Below, piece after piece: positions 11,010-22,900 of a stretch of 64,000 bases of DNA. Position 1 is the first letter of the stretch; each line of letters starts with the position of its first letter. The position numbers were made by a program, and so were the translations under genes. The DNA comes from Branchiostoma floridae (lineage: Eukaryota; Chordata; Leptocardii; Amphioxiformes; Branchiostomatidae), in assembly GCF_000003815.2 (NCBI RefSeq), contig NC_049983.1:4813817-4877816 (forward strand). Reading direction: 5' to 3'. Under the pieces are notes generated by a model, which was not told the DNA's origin, searched no databases, and saw only the letters and a list, made by a program, of their open reading frames with translations.

Positions 11010-11636
11010 TCACGCGCAGGTTACCGGATATAACGTTATATCCTCATACATGTCTTCAAAGTTCTTCTCCATGAAATCTACATAAAATTCCTTATCTTCA
11101 GCTGTCGGACAGTAGCTATCATCCTCGTCGTTTCTTCTTGGCGATGGGGTGTGGGACAGATGCCCACCGAAGGCTTCAAGCTCCTCGGCAAATTCTGTTT
11201 GGGAGAAACTACACAGAAAAGTCTCGTATACCTCGGTGAAGTCTTGTTCCATGAAGGTTTCTCTTAGCCTGTTGTCTTCGTCCTGTGACTGGTAGACGTA
11301 GTCGATGTGGAACGGGTTTCTGGCAGGACTGGGAATTCTCTGGTTGAGCGCGTGTGGTGGGGAGCATGGCTCGGCACATCTCGACATGGAATCGGTTGAG
11401 TAACAGAAACGGTCGTCCATCAGAAACTGGGTGGTGTTAGCCGGGGCACAAATGGTCTGACGCGGTCGGAGGCACGGCTGCCGGTTGACGCGATGAAGGG
11501 TTGTGTTCGCACAACACTGTGGCGATCCTAAAGTTTTCCGCCGAGCCAGACTGGCCTTCTTCTTTCCTCTTCGGACACATCTTCTTCTCCGTAACGTTAA
11601 TGTTGGCTGCATCCTACAGATCCTACTGCCGCACAT
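11010..11636 (-). CDS. HEXIM-like protein (7SK snRNP / P-TEFb inhibitor family)
   Basis: A 208-residue frame is open from ATG at 11636 to TGA at 11010. Residues 15-35 form an arginine/lysine-rich stretch (RRRRCVRRGKKK) where HEXIM proteins carry their 7SK RNA-binding motif. Residues 64-75 (APANTTQFLMDD) match the HEXIM box APYNTTQFLMDD, which contains the PYNT residues used to inhibit CDK9; here Tyr is replaced by Ala, while Thr and the following Phe are kept. Residues 129-138 (MEQDFTEVYE) match the HEXIM segment (Q)RDFSETYE, and a second copy (MEKNFEDMYE) occurs at 189-198. The region between is acidic, as in HEXIM. The long C-terminal leucine-zipper region that dimerises and binds cyclin T is absent or very short (vertebrate HEXIM1 is about 359 residues). 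It is probably nuclear. The arginine stretch, PYNT box and DFxExYE order supports the family; retained inhibitory function is uncertain. A donor at 11025/11024 could remove the last four residues. Confidence 0.8.
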   Translation of the reverse strand: MCGSRICRMQPTLTLRRRRCVRRGKKKASLARRKTLGSPQCCANTTLHRVNRQPCLRPRQTICAPANTTQFLMDDRFCYSTDSMSRCAEPCSPPHALNQRIPSPARNPFHIDYVYQSQDEDNRLRETFMEQDFTEVYETFLCSFSQTEFAEELEAFGGHLSHTPSPRRNDEDDSYCPTAEDKEFYVDFMEKNFEDMYEDITLYPVTCA

Positions 11637-11779
11637 TTGTTGAAAACGTTGGTTAGTGAACAGGAAAACCTTTTTCCGTCGTGCCGCTGTGGCGTCCTCA
11701 CGTTGTGCACACTGTTATGGAAATCGCCGACAAACAAACGCGTCTCGACGTTTGCGCAACGTCGGGAGGACGTTACAAC

Positions 11780-11930
11780 ATCGTCATAGCCCAAAATAGC
11801 AACCAATCACCGCGCAGTTACGCGCGATGAAATAGAAACAAAGGGAAGCACCCATATCATGGTACAACACCATGCCCATATTATAACGGCGCATTATAAC
11901 GAAACATAAAAGAAAATACTTCAATGGGGT
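11780..11930 (-). promoter_or_regulatory. Candidate promoter of the HEXIM-like gene
   Basis: The region upstream of the coding start is CpG-rich and contains CCAATCACCGCGC (about 11802-11814) and TTATAAC/ATTATAA stretches at 11880-11900. These fit a CCAAT-containing core promoter, but no transcription start can be set from sequence alone. Confidence 0.4.
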
Positions 11931-12627
11931 AACGTCATATTTATCAGTTTTCTAATCATCACTAAAGTCTAAAGGAATTTCAAACATTTCCTGCAACAAT
12001 AACCTATCATCTCGCGAGAGAAAACGAGCACCGACGAGTCCATATAGGAAATAGTGAGTGTTTTGAATATTTACCTGAATGGCAGCCTAATATGAAATTA
12101 AATAGCAGATTCGCACTTATCATCACAAAAATTAACCACTATAAGGGTGTATTTATTTCATAGTATTGTATTTCGAATGAAAGTAACGTTATATACTGGT
12201 AAGCTGCTTATTCAATTTATCCTATAAGAAATAGAATAGTCCGTGCACTTTGACCCACAGATAGCCTACGCCGGACACATGTGGCAAGGTTTTGTGCAGT
12301 TCCTTTGGAAATTTGGCCAAGATTGAACTTACACGTCTTGAACTTGGCTGACAACTTCTAAATACGAAGGTACAAACGTTTTGAAAGCTTCTTTCGTAGT
12401 GCATGTTCACGTCAGCAGTAAAATGATGCGGTGGGCCGTTACAAAAACACAAACGTGGAGGGGGGGTTGGAGAGGTTGGATTTTGCAAATTATTGCATCA
12501 ACCGCATTTTGGATTACCCGATTTTTGAGGGACATTTTAGTAACATAATGTAGTAACGTGTTAACTTGGTAAAATCTTTAAAAAGAAGGGTTGTTCTTTT
12601 GATTTTAGATTTTTAAAGGGGTATTCC
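11931..12627. other. Intergenic stretch, nothing recognised
   Basis: No coding exon, clear repeat or RNA gene was recognised between the HEXIM-like promoter and the CACTA element. Short CpG clusters occur near 12011-12035 and a GC-rich run near 12430-12475. Confidence 0.4.
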
Positions 12628-14859
12628 CACTACACGAAAAAGCGAATATCTGGGTCGAATACTCCTGTATATAAACCCGGATATTCAAAATATGTGGCCG
12701 ATAACGGGTATATGCCGTCCGCACACTTGGTATAGACGGACCTGCATATGACCCGGAGATTCACAACTATTAGTGTGCGGGACATATGGAGGCCGATAAT
12801 GCCTGCATATGTGCCTGGCCATCCCAGTGCATGTCCCGCCCATGTCCGCTCATCCAACCCAAATTTCCTGCATATGCCTGCCTATTCGGGACATGCACCC
12901 TTGTTAGCACCTAATTATCACCTAATTATCTCACCCAGGCCTCGACTAGAGCGGCTTCATTATACCCTTTGTCATTGAAAGCAGCTTTGTTTTACTACCC
13001 TGCCCTACCTAGGATCCCCCCTCCCTGTAGTGTGTTTATTTTGCTTTTATTCTTTCTGAATGGTGAATGAATTTTCTTTATTTTTTCAAAGTATTTCTGG
13101 ACAGTAGACTGTCCTGACGATTTCCTCCATATGTGCTAGGAATGATGCTCCTTTTACGTCTTGTGAAGTTCTGCATTCCCGCTATCATACATTCTGTTGT
13201 CCACCCGTCTTCTGCACAGACTTTTATTAGTCAGGAGCACAGCTGCGGCAAAATTTCTAAACGTGGACGTGAAGATTTGTGGTAACCATTGATCCATCGC
13301 GACACGGGTGGGCAGCCTCCACTGTCCACGGGGCCGAAGCAGAAATCACCCGAGCCAACCACCGCCTCCGGCAGCAACTTTTAAGCCAGCCCTACATGGT
13401 GACGTGTGACGTAGTCTTAAACCGTCCGCAAAATCACAACCGGGCATGTCGGTCGTACCCCACCGTACTCTACAGAGCCTGCCCGCGCGCGAGGCTGGAT
13501 ACTAGCCATAAAATTACAGTTGTTTAACACTCCAAGCAGAATCCAATCCTTCAGCGTAGGCAGTTCAAATTCCACGCGGCAAGATGTTGTTTAGTGTCGA
13601 GGTCGTATCATTCTAAATCCCTCAGTACTCACTGACGTTGTCTGCCGTACATGCAGATATCCAGCTATCGGGATCCGTTGCGTAAAAGCGCAACCTCACA
13701 GAAAGAAGTCTAGCTCTGAAATGCCAACTGTAAAATTTGAAAATGTTGACATGTGTGTTGATTGGTCCTTATTTTCAAACACCTACATGCTGTGTGAAAT
13801 ACAATTGGCTAGTTCTGATGAGTATTTGCATACAGACAGACACAATAGGTCGGGAGGTCCACTGTAGCTAAATTCAGCTTTTTGTCACCTGGACTGAGTT
13901 CACAGTCAAACAATACCCACAAGGAACTAGGTGAAAATGTGTTCAACAGTTGTTAATGATTTCATACATCAGTCTGGTAACAAACATATTGTTTTTGCAA
14001 CAAGCATTATCCACAAGGATAAAAACGAATGAAGGCTTCCAATGCGAGCGTGGGTATATCATATACGCCATGTTTTCTTTTGTTTCAAAAGCACAACATT
14101 GGTCTTTAGACTGAAGCGGCCGTTTAATTGATAAGCTTAGGGCGTAAAATGACACACTACCCCACCATAGAATGGTGGACAATGTTATCATCAAACGTGT
14201 TAGATTTTACTTAGAATGTCCATTTCGTGTAGTTCAATCTAGGCAACAAAGTGCCGCAGCAAAAGAAAAAAAAAAGAATATTTAAATTGAGCGTGGGTAA
14301 GCCATGTTTTCTTTCGTGTCAAAAGTTTAAAAAAAAGTAAAATTAGTTGATTAGCTAAAAACGTAAAACCGAAGCTTAAGAATGTAATGATACCAAACGC
14401 TGGTATATGACGCGCTCAAAGTTATTTTTAGTGTTCGTTCTAGGTAACAATTCATTGGAAAACGATGATACGCGCCATTCGTGCGTAGGCCTTTCTTTGT
14501 TCTTGTAAAACAATGCATTCGTTTATATCAGGCGTTTGTGAGTTTTGTTGACTGAAAATGCCAGACAAGTCAATACACATCCGCTTGGAGAGTACTTTTA
14601 TGTAAAGCGGAAGTATCATTACGCCTATCAATTCACACACAAGATGGTCTCTTGTTTGGCATTACTCAAGACACAAGACGTGAGCAGGGGCCGCATATCC
14701 CCATACATGTCTAATTACCGGATGTGCAGGCATAAGCGGTAATATGCAGGACCCGCGCTTGTCATGACAGGATATGACTGCACATGCCCCGGATACACCG
14801 GGTTTCACGGGACATATGCAACCCCAAAAACGACCGGATATTCAAGTTTTCGTGTAGTG
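12628..14859. mobile_element. Non-autonomous CACTA (EnSpm/CMC-like) element
   Basis: The left terminus CACTACACGAAAA is followed by AGCGAATATC; the inverted right terminus is CACTACACGAAAA followed by CTTGAATATCCGG. The flanks are TCC on both sides (12625-12627 and 14860-14862), a 3-bp target duplication as expected for CACTA elements. The subterminal 250 bases at each end are crowded with short GC/AT motifs in both orientations (GCATATG, GGGACATATG, GGACATGC, GGATATGC), like subterminal transposase sites of this superfamily. The 2.2-kb interior has no long open frame, so mobility would need a transposase in trans. Two diverged internal units share GAGCGTGGGTA and GCCATGTTTTCTTT. Confidence 0.8.
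14040..14445 (+). repeat. Two diverged tandem units inside the CACTA element
   Basis: GCGAGCGTGGGTATATC with GCCATGTTTTCTTTTGTTTC (about 14043-14091) recurs as GAGCGTGGGTAAGCCATG (about 14289 on). Both units later share GTAAAA and a TTCTAGGTAACAA-like block. They indicate an internal duplication of roughly 205-245 bases. Confidence 0.5.
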
Positions 14860-14918
14860 TCCACTGTACAATAGAAGGGATTATTATTTTCCAATAGACA
14901 AATTATGTATCGCTGTGG

Positions 14919-14985
14919 CTATTGACACACTCAGTGTGCCAATAGCCAAACAGGCTATTGACACACCGAGATGCCAGTCAGCCAA
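14919..14985. repeat. Palindromic repeat block, left copy
   Basis: GGCTATTGACACACTCAGTG is followed by TGCCAATAGCC, then by AGGCTATTGACACAC. These are inverted copies of one motif (GGCTATTGACACAC) and can form a hairpin. The same motif reappears at 15782-15894 next to the assembly gap. Confidence 0.75.
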
Positions 14986-15157
14986 TCAGAGCTTGTAACA
15001 TGCCTTTCCGGCAATATTTTACACAAGCAATAGTTGATTAGACATTGTTCGGAAGATTAGACATTGGAATCTTTGAATCTTGGAATGAACGGACGTATTC
15101 AAGTTATGCCCTACATCTGGATACCTAATAATACAGCCTTCATCGTGCATGTATGAC

Positions 15158-15240
15158 GTAGCGTAGTGGAATGAGCGTTGACCCGGGAATTCATGATACC
15201 AGCTCCGACCCGGTTCGAGTCCGCGCCGGAGTTTTTTTAA
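15158..15240 (+). other. tRNA-like Pol III promoter (SINE head or tRNA pseudogene)
   Basis: TAGCGTAGTGG matches a tRNA A box and GGTTCGAGTCC matches a B box at the usual spacing, followed by long T runs (from 15233) that would terminate Pol III. The seven bases before the A box do not pair with those after the T-arm, and the anticodon arm is unclear, so this is not a working tRNA by sequence. It is more likely a tRNA-derived SINE head or pseudogene. Confidence 0.6.
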
Positions 15241-15289
15241 TTTTTTTTTTTTTCAATTTTTCTTGTCCCTTTTTAAACATCCATTTGAT

Positions 15290-15560
15290 ATAAGAATATT
15301 TTATATATAAACAACTTTTAAAGTTTCTGTTAACAATATAAACCAAAAATAACACTGACCACAAAACATGTCATAATTTTCGGCCGTGTGGTTCCGGCGC
15401 TATCGGCAGCGACTCGGAAGAATATTTATTTCACATTAAAAATAATGGAGGTAAAACAACAACTATAACTTCGCTTCCTTAGTCAGTTAGTGATATAAGT
15501 TTTGAGGCCGAAAATTCTCCAATATGGCAGGAATTCGTCGGTAAACACAGCTAAAAACGT
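15290..15560 (+). repeat. Dispersed repeat, copy 1 (second copy at about 63260-63530)
   Basis: ATATAAACAA, AAACATGTCATA, GTGTGGTTCC, AACTATAACTTCGCTT, CTTCC and GATATAAGTTTTGAGGCC occur here in the same order as in 63260-63530 with substitutions. It is non-coding. Confidence 0.7.
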
Positions 15561-15781
15561 GTTCCTAACCGATCCAACATGGCTGCCATGATCACATGCG
15601 GTGACAGTAAAAATAGCACCCTATATGATATCAGATTCCGATGTTTAAAATTGTGCCGTAAACACGTGAAAAAGATCGTATTTTGGGTTGATAATGGACA
15701 CAGGATGCCATTTGTATTTTTCAGAGTGTTGCATGTCAAATATAATCGTAAGATTTCCTCATTTTAGTGGTTTCTATCACT

Positions 15782-15894
15782 GGGTGTGTCAATAGCCTAA
15801 CAGGCTATCGACACACTCAGAGTGCCACTAGCCAACACAGGCGAACGACACACTGAGTGTGTCAATAGCCTGTGAGGCTATTGACACACGGGGT
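15782..15894. repeat. Palindromic repeat block, right copy, running into the gap
   Basis: Three diverged palindromes of the type GTGTGTCAATAGCC, spacer, GGCTATTGACACAC follow one another (15784-15816, a degenerate middle one, 15857-15889) and stop at the run of N. A tandem hairpin array would explain the failed assembly. Confidence 0.8.
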
Positions 15895-16325
15895 NNNNNN
15901 NNNNNNNNNNNNNNNNNNNNNNNNNNNNNNNNNNNNNNNNNNNNNNNNNNNNNNNNNNNNNNNNNNNNNNNNNNNNNNNNNNNNNNNNNNNNNNNNNNNN
16001 NNNNNNNNNNNNNNNNNNNNNNNNNNNNNNNNNNNNNNNNNNNNNNNNNNNNNNNNNNNNNNNNNNNNNNNNNNNNNNNNNNNNNNNNNNNNNNNNNNNN
16101 NNNNNNNNNNNNNNNNNNNNNNNNNNNNNNNNNNNNNNNNNNNNNNNNNNNNNNNNNNNNNNNNNNNNNNNNNNNNNNNNNNNNNNNNNNNNNNNNNNNN
16201 NNNNNNNNNNNNNNNNNNNNNNNNNNNNNNNNNNNNNNNNNNNNNNNNNNNNNNNNNNNNNNNNNNNNNNNNNNNNNNNNNNNNNNNNNNNNNNNNNNNN
16301 NNNNNNNNNNNNNNNNNNNNNNNNN
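15895..16325. other. Assembly gap (431 N)
   Basis: The run of N has no sequence information. It begins inside the palindromic repeat block. The non-coding first exon and promoter of IARS1 could lie here or nearby. Confidence 0.99.
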
Positions 16326-16985
16326 CTCGCTCATTATGTATTAATAAATATATAATCAGCCGATCTTTGGTGGAATTCCACTTGTGGTGAAATACGCAAT
16401 GCGTGCTTGTAAAACAATGTGACACTCACTAAACCCATGCAGACCCTACGCTTGCATTTGCTATGCTTGTAGACACTTTCTTTGTCATGAATATTTCCGG
16501 CATAAATAAGGGACGCTAAGCACACCAAGAAGGTCAATTGTTCATAAGATATCAAAGAACATATGGCAAGACATGTTTGTCTTAGCATCCCTAAAATTAG
16601 TTTTGTAACCTAGCTTACATCAGATGTTGTCAGGCATGTAATTTGTGTTCAGCTATAGGCTGAGATTTATTAATTTGAGGGTACTTGGGGAGTTTTGTAG
16701 AGGACTGAATTGTTATTTGTTTTTTTAATGCACTAGGGGCTAATAATGGGTACTTTATCATATAATGTTTATGCATTTGTCACTTCCTACAATTAATATC
16801 ATTCAGAAAATAACTCTCCCTTCTGGAATGAATTGCCCCTTTAAAAAAACATATACATTGGGTACTTTTATTCCAGGGCGTAGTTGGGAGATGAGAGTGA
16901 GTATTCTCCACACACTGAAAATATGTCTCCAGCCTGGGTTACAATCATGATAGTAACCTGACCTACCTTGTTCGTTCCTCCTTAG
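16326..16985. other. Upstream of IARS1 start exon; intron-like
   Basis: No coding sequence was recognised. It ends in a strong polypyrimidine tract and acceptor (TTCGTTCCTCCTTAG) just before the IARS1 start codon, so it is probably the intron after a non-coding first exon. Confidence 0.5.
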
Positions 16986-19900
16986 TAGACAAACATGGTG
17001 GAGCCGGTGCCTGAGAGGCTGGATTTTCCTCTTGCTGAAGAAGAAGTGCTGAAGCTCTGGAAACAACTGAATGCTTTTCAGACATCTCTCAAACAGTCCA
17101 AGGGAAAGACCAGGTACAAAAGTGTCCTAATATCCACCTGCAGTAGTCCTGCATTTGTATTCCTATATTACAGGTATATTATATGTACTGTTGTCCTTGC
17201 TTGATGTGTAATCTGTATAATGTTTATTTGTAGCTGATGATTACATTTTTCATTGAATACTAAGGAATTTTGGTAATTCCTACTTTATATTACTAGTACA
17301 TGTAGTAGAAAAACTAGTATCCACACCTCGACCAATCGAATGGGAACATTCCTCGGGAATGCGTACAGTCCTCTAAAAAAGCAACAGTCCTCAACTTTCA
17401 AGCGTACAGTCCTCTTGGAAAGCAGACAGCACTCTTTTTTATATAAGCGTACAGTCCTCAGGAATCAGTTCAGTTCTCAAGGAAACCCTGCCGGACACCC
17501 CCGCCGGCCCATGGCCGTTAACCGAACAAATCGCTTCCTAGTTCATCTAAATCATAATATCCTAAACTTTCACCCCACCAGTTCACTCGACAAACGTCTC
17601 AGCTTGCAAGGTAAGACTAGTTTTTGATTGAAATTTGAGGCTTGTTGGAAATGAAGCTGACCGCGCGGCAGACCATCACTTCTGTTGCACTCGCAGCAAG
17701 CACAACATGGAGTTTTAGCCTAAATATCCGTATGCTTGTTGCACACGTATATGAGAGAAGTTTGTAACACAATATTAGTCGCCATTATCGGCTATGGCCT
17801 GTCAAAAGGCTTTGATATACAGGAAATGCCCGCATTATGCCACCATTAAAACAATGAACAAAAGTGATAGTCTGCTATGTGGTTGGCTTCATTTTTAACA
17901 AAAACCAACTAAGAAACCCTTGTTATGCGTAGAAGTCTTAGCTGCCGTCTCTTCGCAGGTACTCCTTCTATGATGGGCCTCCGTTTGCAACTGGCCTGCC
18001 CCACTACGGCCACATCTTGGCAGGCACCATCAAGGACATCGTGACCAGATGGGCGCACCAGAGTGGCTTCCATGTGGAGAGGAGGTTTGGATGGGACACC
18101 CATGGCCTGCCAGTGGTGAGTCGGCATCATGGTGGAACTAGGGATACATACAATGTACCTACATGTAAACCCACGTTTAGGTTCAGGTGTGGATTAGAAT
18201 CTAGAGGTTCCGGTTCAGGTCCGGATCTAATAAATCCTTACCTAAACCCATGGCATATTTGAATAATGTTATAATGGCATGACATGAGCAACTTTGCTGA
18301 AGTAAGTTGCGATAACTTGCGACACTTTGGGAATACAGCAATGGCCGCCATAGATAGCAATGCATGTCGACATTATCGTCTTTTTCCAGCGCAAGTTGCT
18401 CAATTTTTGGAGGCTCCATTTTTTTTACCTGAACATAAGCGTTTTTGCAGGTCAGGATTCGGTTCAGCGTACCGGTACTCATCCCAATGTGGAACCATAC
18501 AATGGATGAAAGTCAACTACAAGGACTGTTTCTTAGTTTAATGCCTGCCTGCCTTAGTGTCCCATATTTAATTATAATTTGCAATAAATGAAGTGAAGTG
18601 AAGTAACAAGGAAAAAACTGCGTTGACTGCTGCAGTCCTGTTTTCCTGTTTATCATATTTTTTTGAAAGAAGAATATCTCTTTTACAACATTTTAACTTC
18701 AGTTTCTAAATTCTATCCTCCATCTGTTATAGGAATATGAAATTGACAAGACCCTGGGGATCAAGGGACCTGGAGATGTAGCCAGGATGGGCATTGACAA
18801 ATACAATGAGGCCTGCAGAGGTATTGTCATGAGATACGCTGGGGAATGGAAGGTGAGATGATTAACTGTGTACTAAATGTTTTTAAGAATATTCTTGTAA
18901 TAAGTTCCTTTGCCAAGGAGGTTTTGTCTTTTGTGGTCTTGTTATTTTATGGTTTAATTAAAATCATAATATGAGAAGGTATGGATGGATAACATTCAGT
19001 ATTATAAGAAATAGTTGGTACTGCAGTTTCATTTATATTGTTTTGGACATTTATGATTTTTAAGCTTAAGGGCTTGATAAGGACTTATAAGACATGGTGT
19101 AGGCTTGTCCCCTAGTGACATTTGCTTGAACTACAGGAAAATTTTTGTCGGAACTTTTAGATCCAATAATACATCAAGTAGGATTTTTTGGCGATGCTCA
19201 GGGACGAGCCAAATGGTTTTTATATAGTGTTCAGTCTGCAAGAATTCTAGGAATTGTGCAGGCATGTGTCCACAGGAATGCAGGTCCATAGGAATGTTTG
19301 GAATTCCAGTCAGGGAGCCAGCTGCTGGAATTCCAACCTGATAGAAAGTGGGTCATGCAGACTCCCTTTGGGACAATAGGCATTTGGCCTAGAAAACTGT
19401 GATAGTAGGCCACAGATTGATTGATAACATTTTGTATTGCCAGACTTGTTACCTCCATGAAATTTCATGGAGGTTATATTTTACCCCGCGTTTGTCTGTG
19501 TGTCTGTGTGTCTGTGTGTAAACAAGATAACTCAAGAACGGCTTGGTGGATTGGTTTGATACTTGGTGTGTTGGTAGGGTGTGATGAAAGCTGGAAATGA
19601 TTAGATTTTGGGCCCCCTAGCGACTCCCCTTGGTACTGCAGCGCAACTTCCGGTTTTGCTATCTTGGTGTTCTGAACATGCTATGGTCACGATTTTTGAG
19701 TATTAGATAGCTCTTGTGCTCAGGAAGAAGTGACATAAGTTTGGGCCCCCTAGCGTCTAGTTTTAGGATAGCAGGGGCATTTTTGTCAAAAACTTCTGAC
19801 GAGGATAACTCAAGAAGGGAACAACGGATTTTCATGATTTTTGGTATGTAGGTACCTTGGGCAATGTTGTACAAGATGAAATACTAATTATGCAAAATAG

Positions 19901-22900
19901 GAGCAAATTTGCATAATTAATGACAACATTCAATCATAGCAGTTTTTTCTATGTATCTCTTGTCTTGGACGTTATATGGTCTTGAAATTTGAGTGGTAGA
20001 TAGCTTTCAGTGTCATGACAAAGTGGAGCAAGTTTCAGCCCCCTAACATTCAATTTAGGAACTGCAGGGGCATTTTTGTCAAGACATTCCAAAGAGGATA
20101 ACTGCAGAAAGGATTAACGGATTGTCATCATATTAGGCATGCGGGTACCTTAGGCAAAGATGTTCATAATGATATACATGTTATGCAAATGAGGACTTAA
20201 TTTGCATAATTAATGAGGAAATTGTATAATTCCATTGTTTTCAATAACTGGACTTCTGATAAATGTAACACATGTTAATTATGATAGGTGGAATATAAGC
20301 AGATACTAAATATGGTAATGAGGAACTTATTTGCATAATTTATGTAAAAATTGCAAAACCACTTTATGATTAATAATGGGAATTTTATAATTGCGACATG
20401 TGTACGATTGTCAATGATGAACAACACCATGCATAAATTATGTTAATGTCTTAGTCATTTGCGTGAAATTTACAAAAGCTCTAAATTTTCATGGAGGTAT
20501 GAGGTCGCCGAACTCTAGTTGTATATGTGTTATGCTGCTCCTTCCCAGGATATTGTAACACGACTTGGCCGCTGGATTGACTTTGACCATGACTACAAAA
20601 CACTTTACCCATGGTTCATGGAGTCCATCTGGTGGGTGTTCCGTCAGCTGTATGACAAGGGTCTGGTGTACCGAGGCTTCAAGGTCATGCCCTACTCCAC
20701 GGCCTGCAGTACTCCACTGTCCAACTTTGAGTCCAACCAGAACTACAAGGACGTGCAGGACCCGGCTGGTAAGGAAAGCCACACTTTTCAATGAGAGTTT
20801 ATTTGCAAAATTTCAAATAAATTTAATTGTTAATAAACAATTTCTTTGAATAAGTGTCTTTTTTCTAGGTTTCAAAATATTTTTTCCAAACTATATTTTC
20901 CAGTAACAAAAAAAAAACTTGTAGGTTGCCTATCATCTTTGCCTGAGTATGGCTTGAAATACAGGCTACATTACACACTTTTCTGCCCACAAAATTGCAG
21001 CTGTGCATCTAATTTTTGACTGGAGCACATAGCTGTTGTGTAGTATTATGGTCTCATTGATGTATTACTCCAAGTGTATACTCTGAAAGAGATCTGAGCC
21101 AAGAAATAAACAGCTGCATGGACATGTGTTATTAGCGTTGAGACATTCCCTTTTAGCCAGCCGATTGATCTCAAAAGTTAGATTGTATAAAGTACCCTGT
21201 ATGATTGTTGTACAATAAAGTTTTATTAGGTTATGGTCTTTTTCTATGCTAGAAAATTAGTAGAATACAGCATATTCTTGATGTTGTCAGATTGTGTCAG
21301 AAAACATAGTAGAACCTTTCTGACTTGTTTAAACTTAACCATGCAAATGTAGAGTTGCTGTTAGTTGTTCAGTAGAGTGCCCCCTCCTCATAAACCACAT
21401 GGTACTGATACACCATTTTGCTGTTGACAACAGTGGACAGCTAATGGCTAAGGAGGTGATGTGAAGTCTGACATCTTTTTTTTTTCCACACTGTAAACTG
21501 CAGTGATTGTGAACTTCCCTCTGGATGAAGACCCAGGTGTGTCGATGATAGCCTGGACCACCACACCATGGACACTCCCCAGCAACATGGCGCTGTGTGT
21601 CAACCCACAGCTGGACTATGTCAAGGTCAAAGGTGCGTTAACTGTATGACCTGCCCAGGAGCAGGGACTGTGGGGTTTTTAAAGGTATCAAACTTTCTGT
21701 GGGGTTTTTAAAGGTATCAAACTTTCACTTGTTTGATGGTCAGATATGAAATATGTATGCATTAGGGGTGGGTACCGGTACAAAACTTGTTTTTCTTATT
21801 GGACCAGTCCAGAAAAACCGGACCTGAAAAAATTCGGTGGACCGGATGTTGGACCTATTGGAAAATTGACAGTTTATAAGATCAGGCATTCACACGTTTT
21901 AGGGCTTACCAGTCGAAGAAAATAACAAGAGCGAAGTAGCGTAGAGCCTATAGTCATTTTTACCAAGGTTTGTAGGATTGCAGTCAGCCTTGTAGGATTT
22001 TAAAACGCCAGTTGGAGTCGAATACTCTACAGGTCCGGACCTGGACCTGATACCCTGGACCTGAACCGGACCTGGACCTGAATTTTCTGTACCGGTACCC
22101 ACCCCTAGTATGCATGTATGTTAACTGACAGACTACAAAGTTTGTTTATACAGTCAACATGATACAGAAAATACAGCAAGTACCTTTATGTTCACTTGGA
22201 CTTACTTTTTTTGTAGTTTTACGTTGTTGAGCTTATCAGAAGTTCAGAGAGTTTTTGGCTGTAGCGCAAGATAATTGATTGTTTGTGAACAAGAAAAACT
22301 CTTTAAAAGTGTAAAATGTCAAACAATTCTGCCTGCTTGGTTTGAGTTCTTGACAGTTACATCTGTTGCCTGTTGTCTCTACTGTGTACTGGTACAAAAC
22401 TGGTTTTTTTTGGGCCAGGTCCAGAAAAAAGGGAGATGACAAAAATCGTATGTACCGGGAAGTATGTATGTATGTATGTATGTATATATGCATACATACA
22501 TACACTCATACATACATGTAACAACTTTGGACATGTTCCCACAGATAACACCACAGATAAGGTGTACATCATGATGGAAGCCAGGCTGGAGGCACTGTTC
22601 AAGAAACCTGAGGAGTACACTATTCTGGACAGGTGTGTCTTTAGGGCATTTTTAGAAACAGAACATGTGCAATGCTACTCCTAACAAGGGTTCAGAGACC
22701 TCATACCTTCATTTAATATTCTGATTATGCAAATGATTTTCACATCTGCATAATTTATGCTGGCTTATGTACAAATGTACACCTTTCACTAACTTACACA
22801 GGTTACAATGTTGTCAGCCCAATCATTTACTACCTGTACTAAGTAGATTTAGGACACTTTCCCATTAATTATGCACATTAGGGACTTATTTGCATAATTA

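Noticed and set aside
11597..11806. 69-codon minus-strand frame overlapping the HEXIM-like start
   Set aside because: It is out of frame with the conserved frame and has no recognisable similarity; likely 5' UTR sequence.
13279..13527. 82-codon frame inside the CACTA element as a transposase remnant
   Set aside because: No DDE or zinc-finger pattern is visible and the frame is short.
15158..15240. Functional tRNA gene
   Set aside because: A and B boxes fit, but the acceptor stem does not pair and no clean anticodon arm is seen.
15828..16425. Four long frames across the N run
   Set aside because: They consist of unknown residues from the assembly gap and carry no information.
20489..20791. 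100-codon minus-strand frame
   Set aside because: It is the antisense shadow of IARS1 exon 4.
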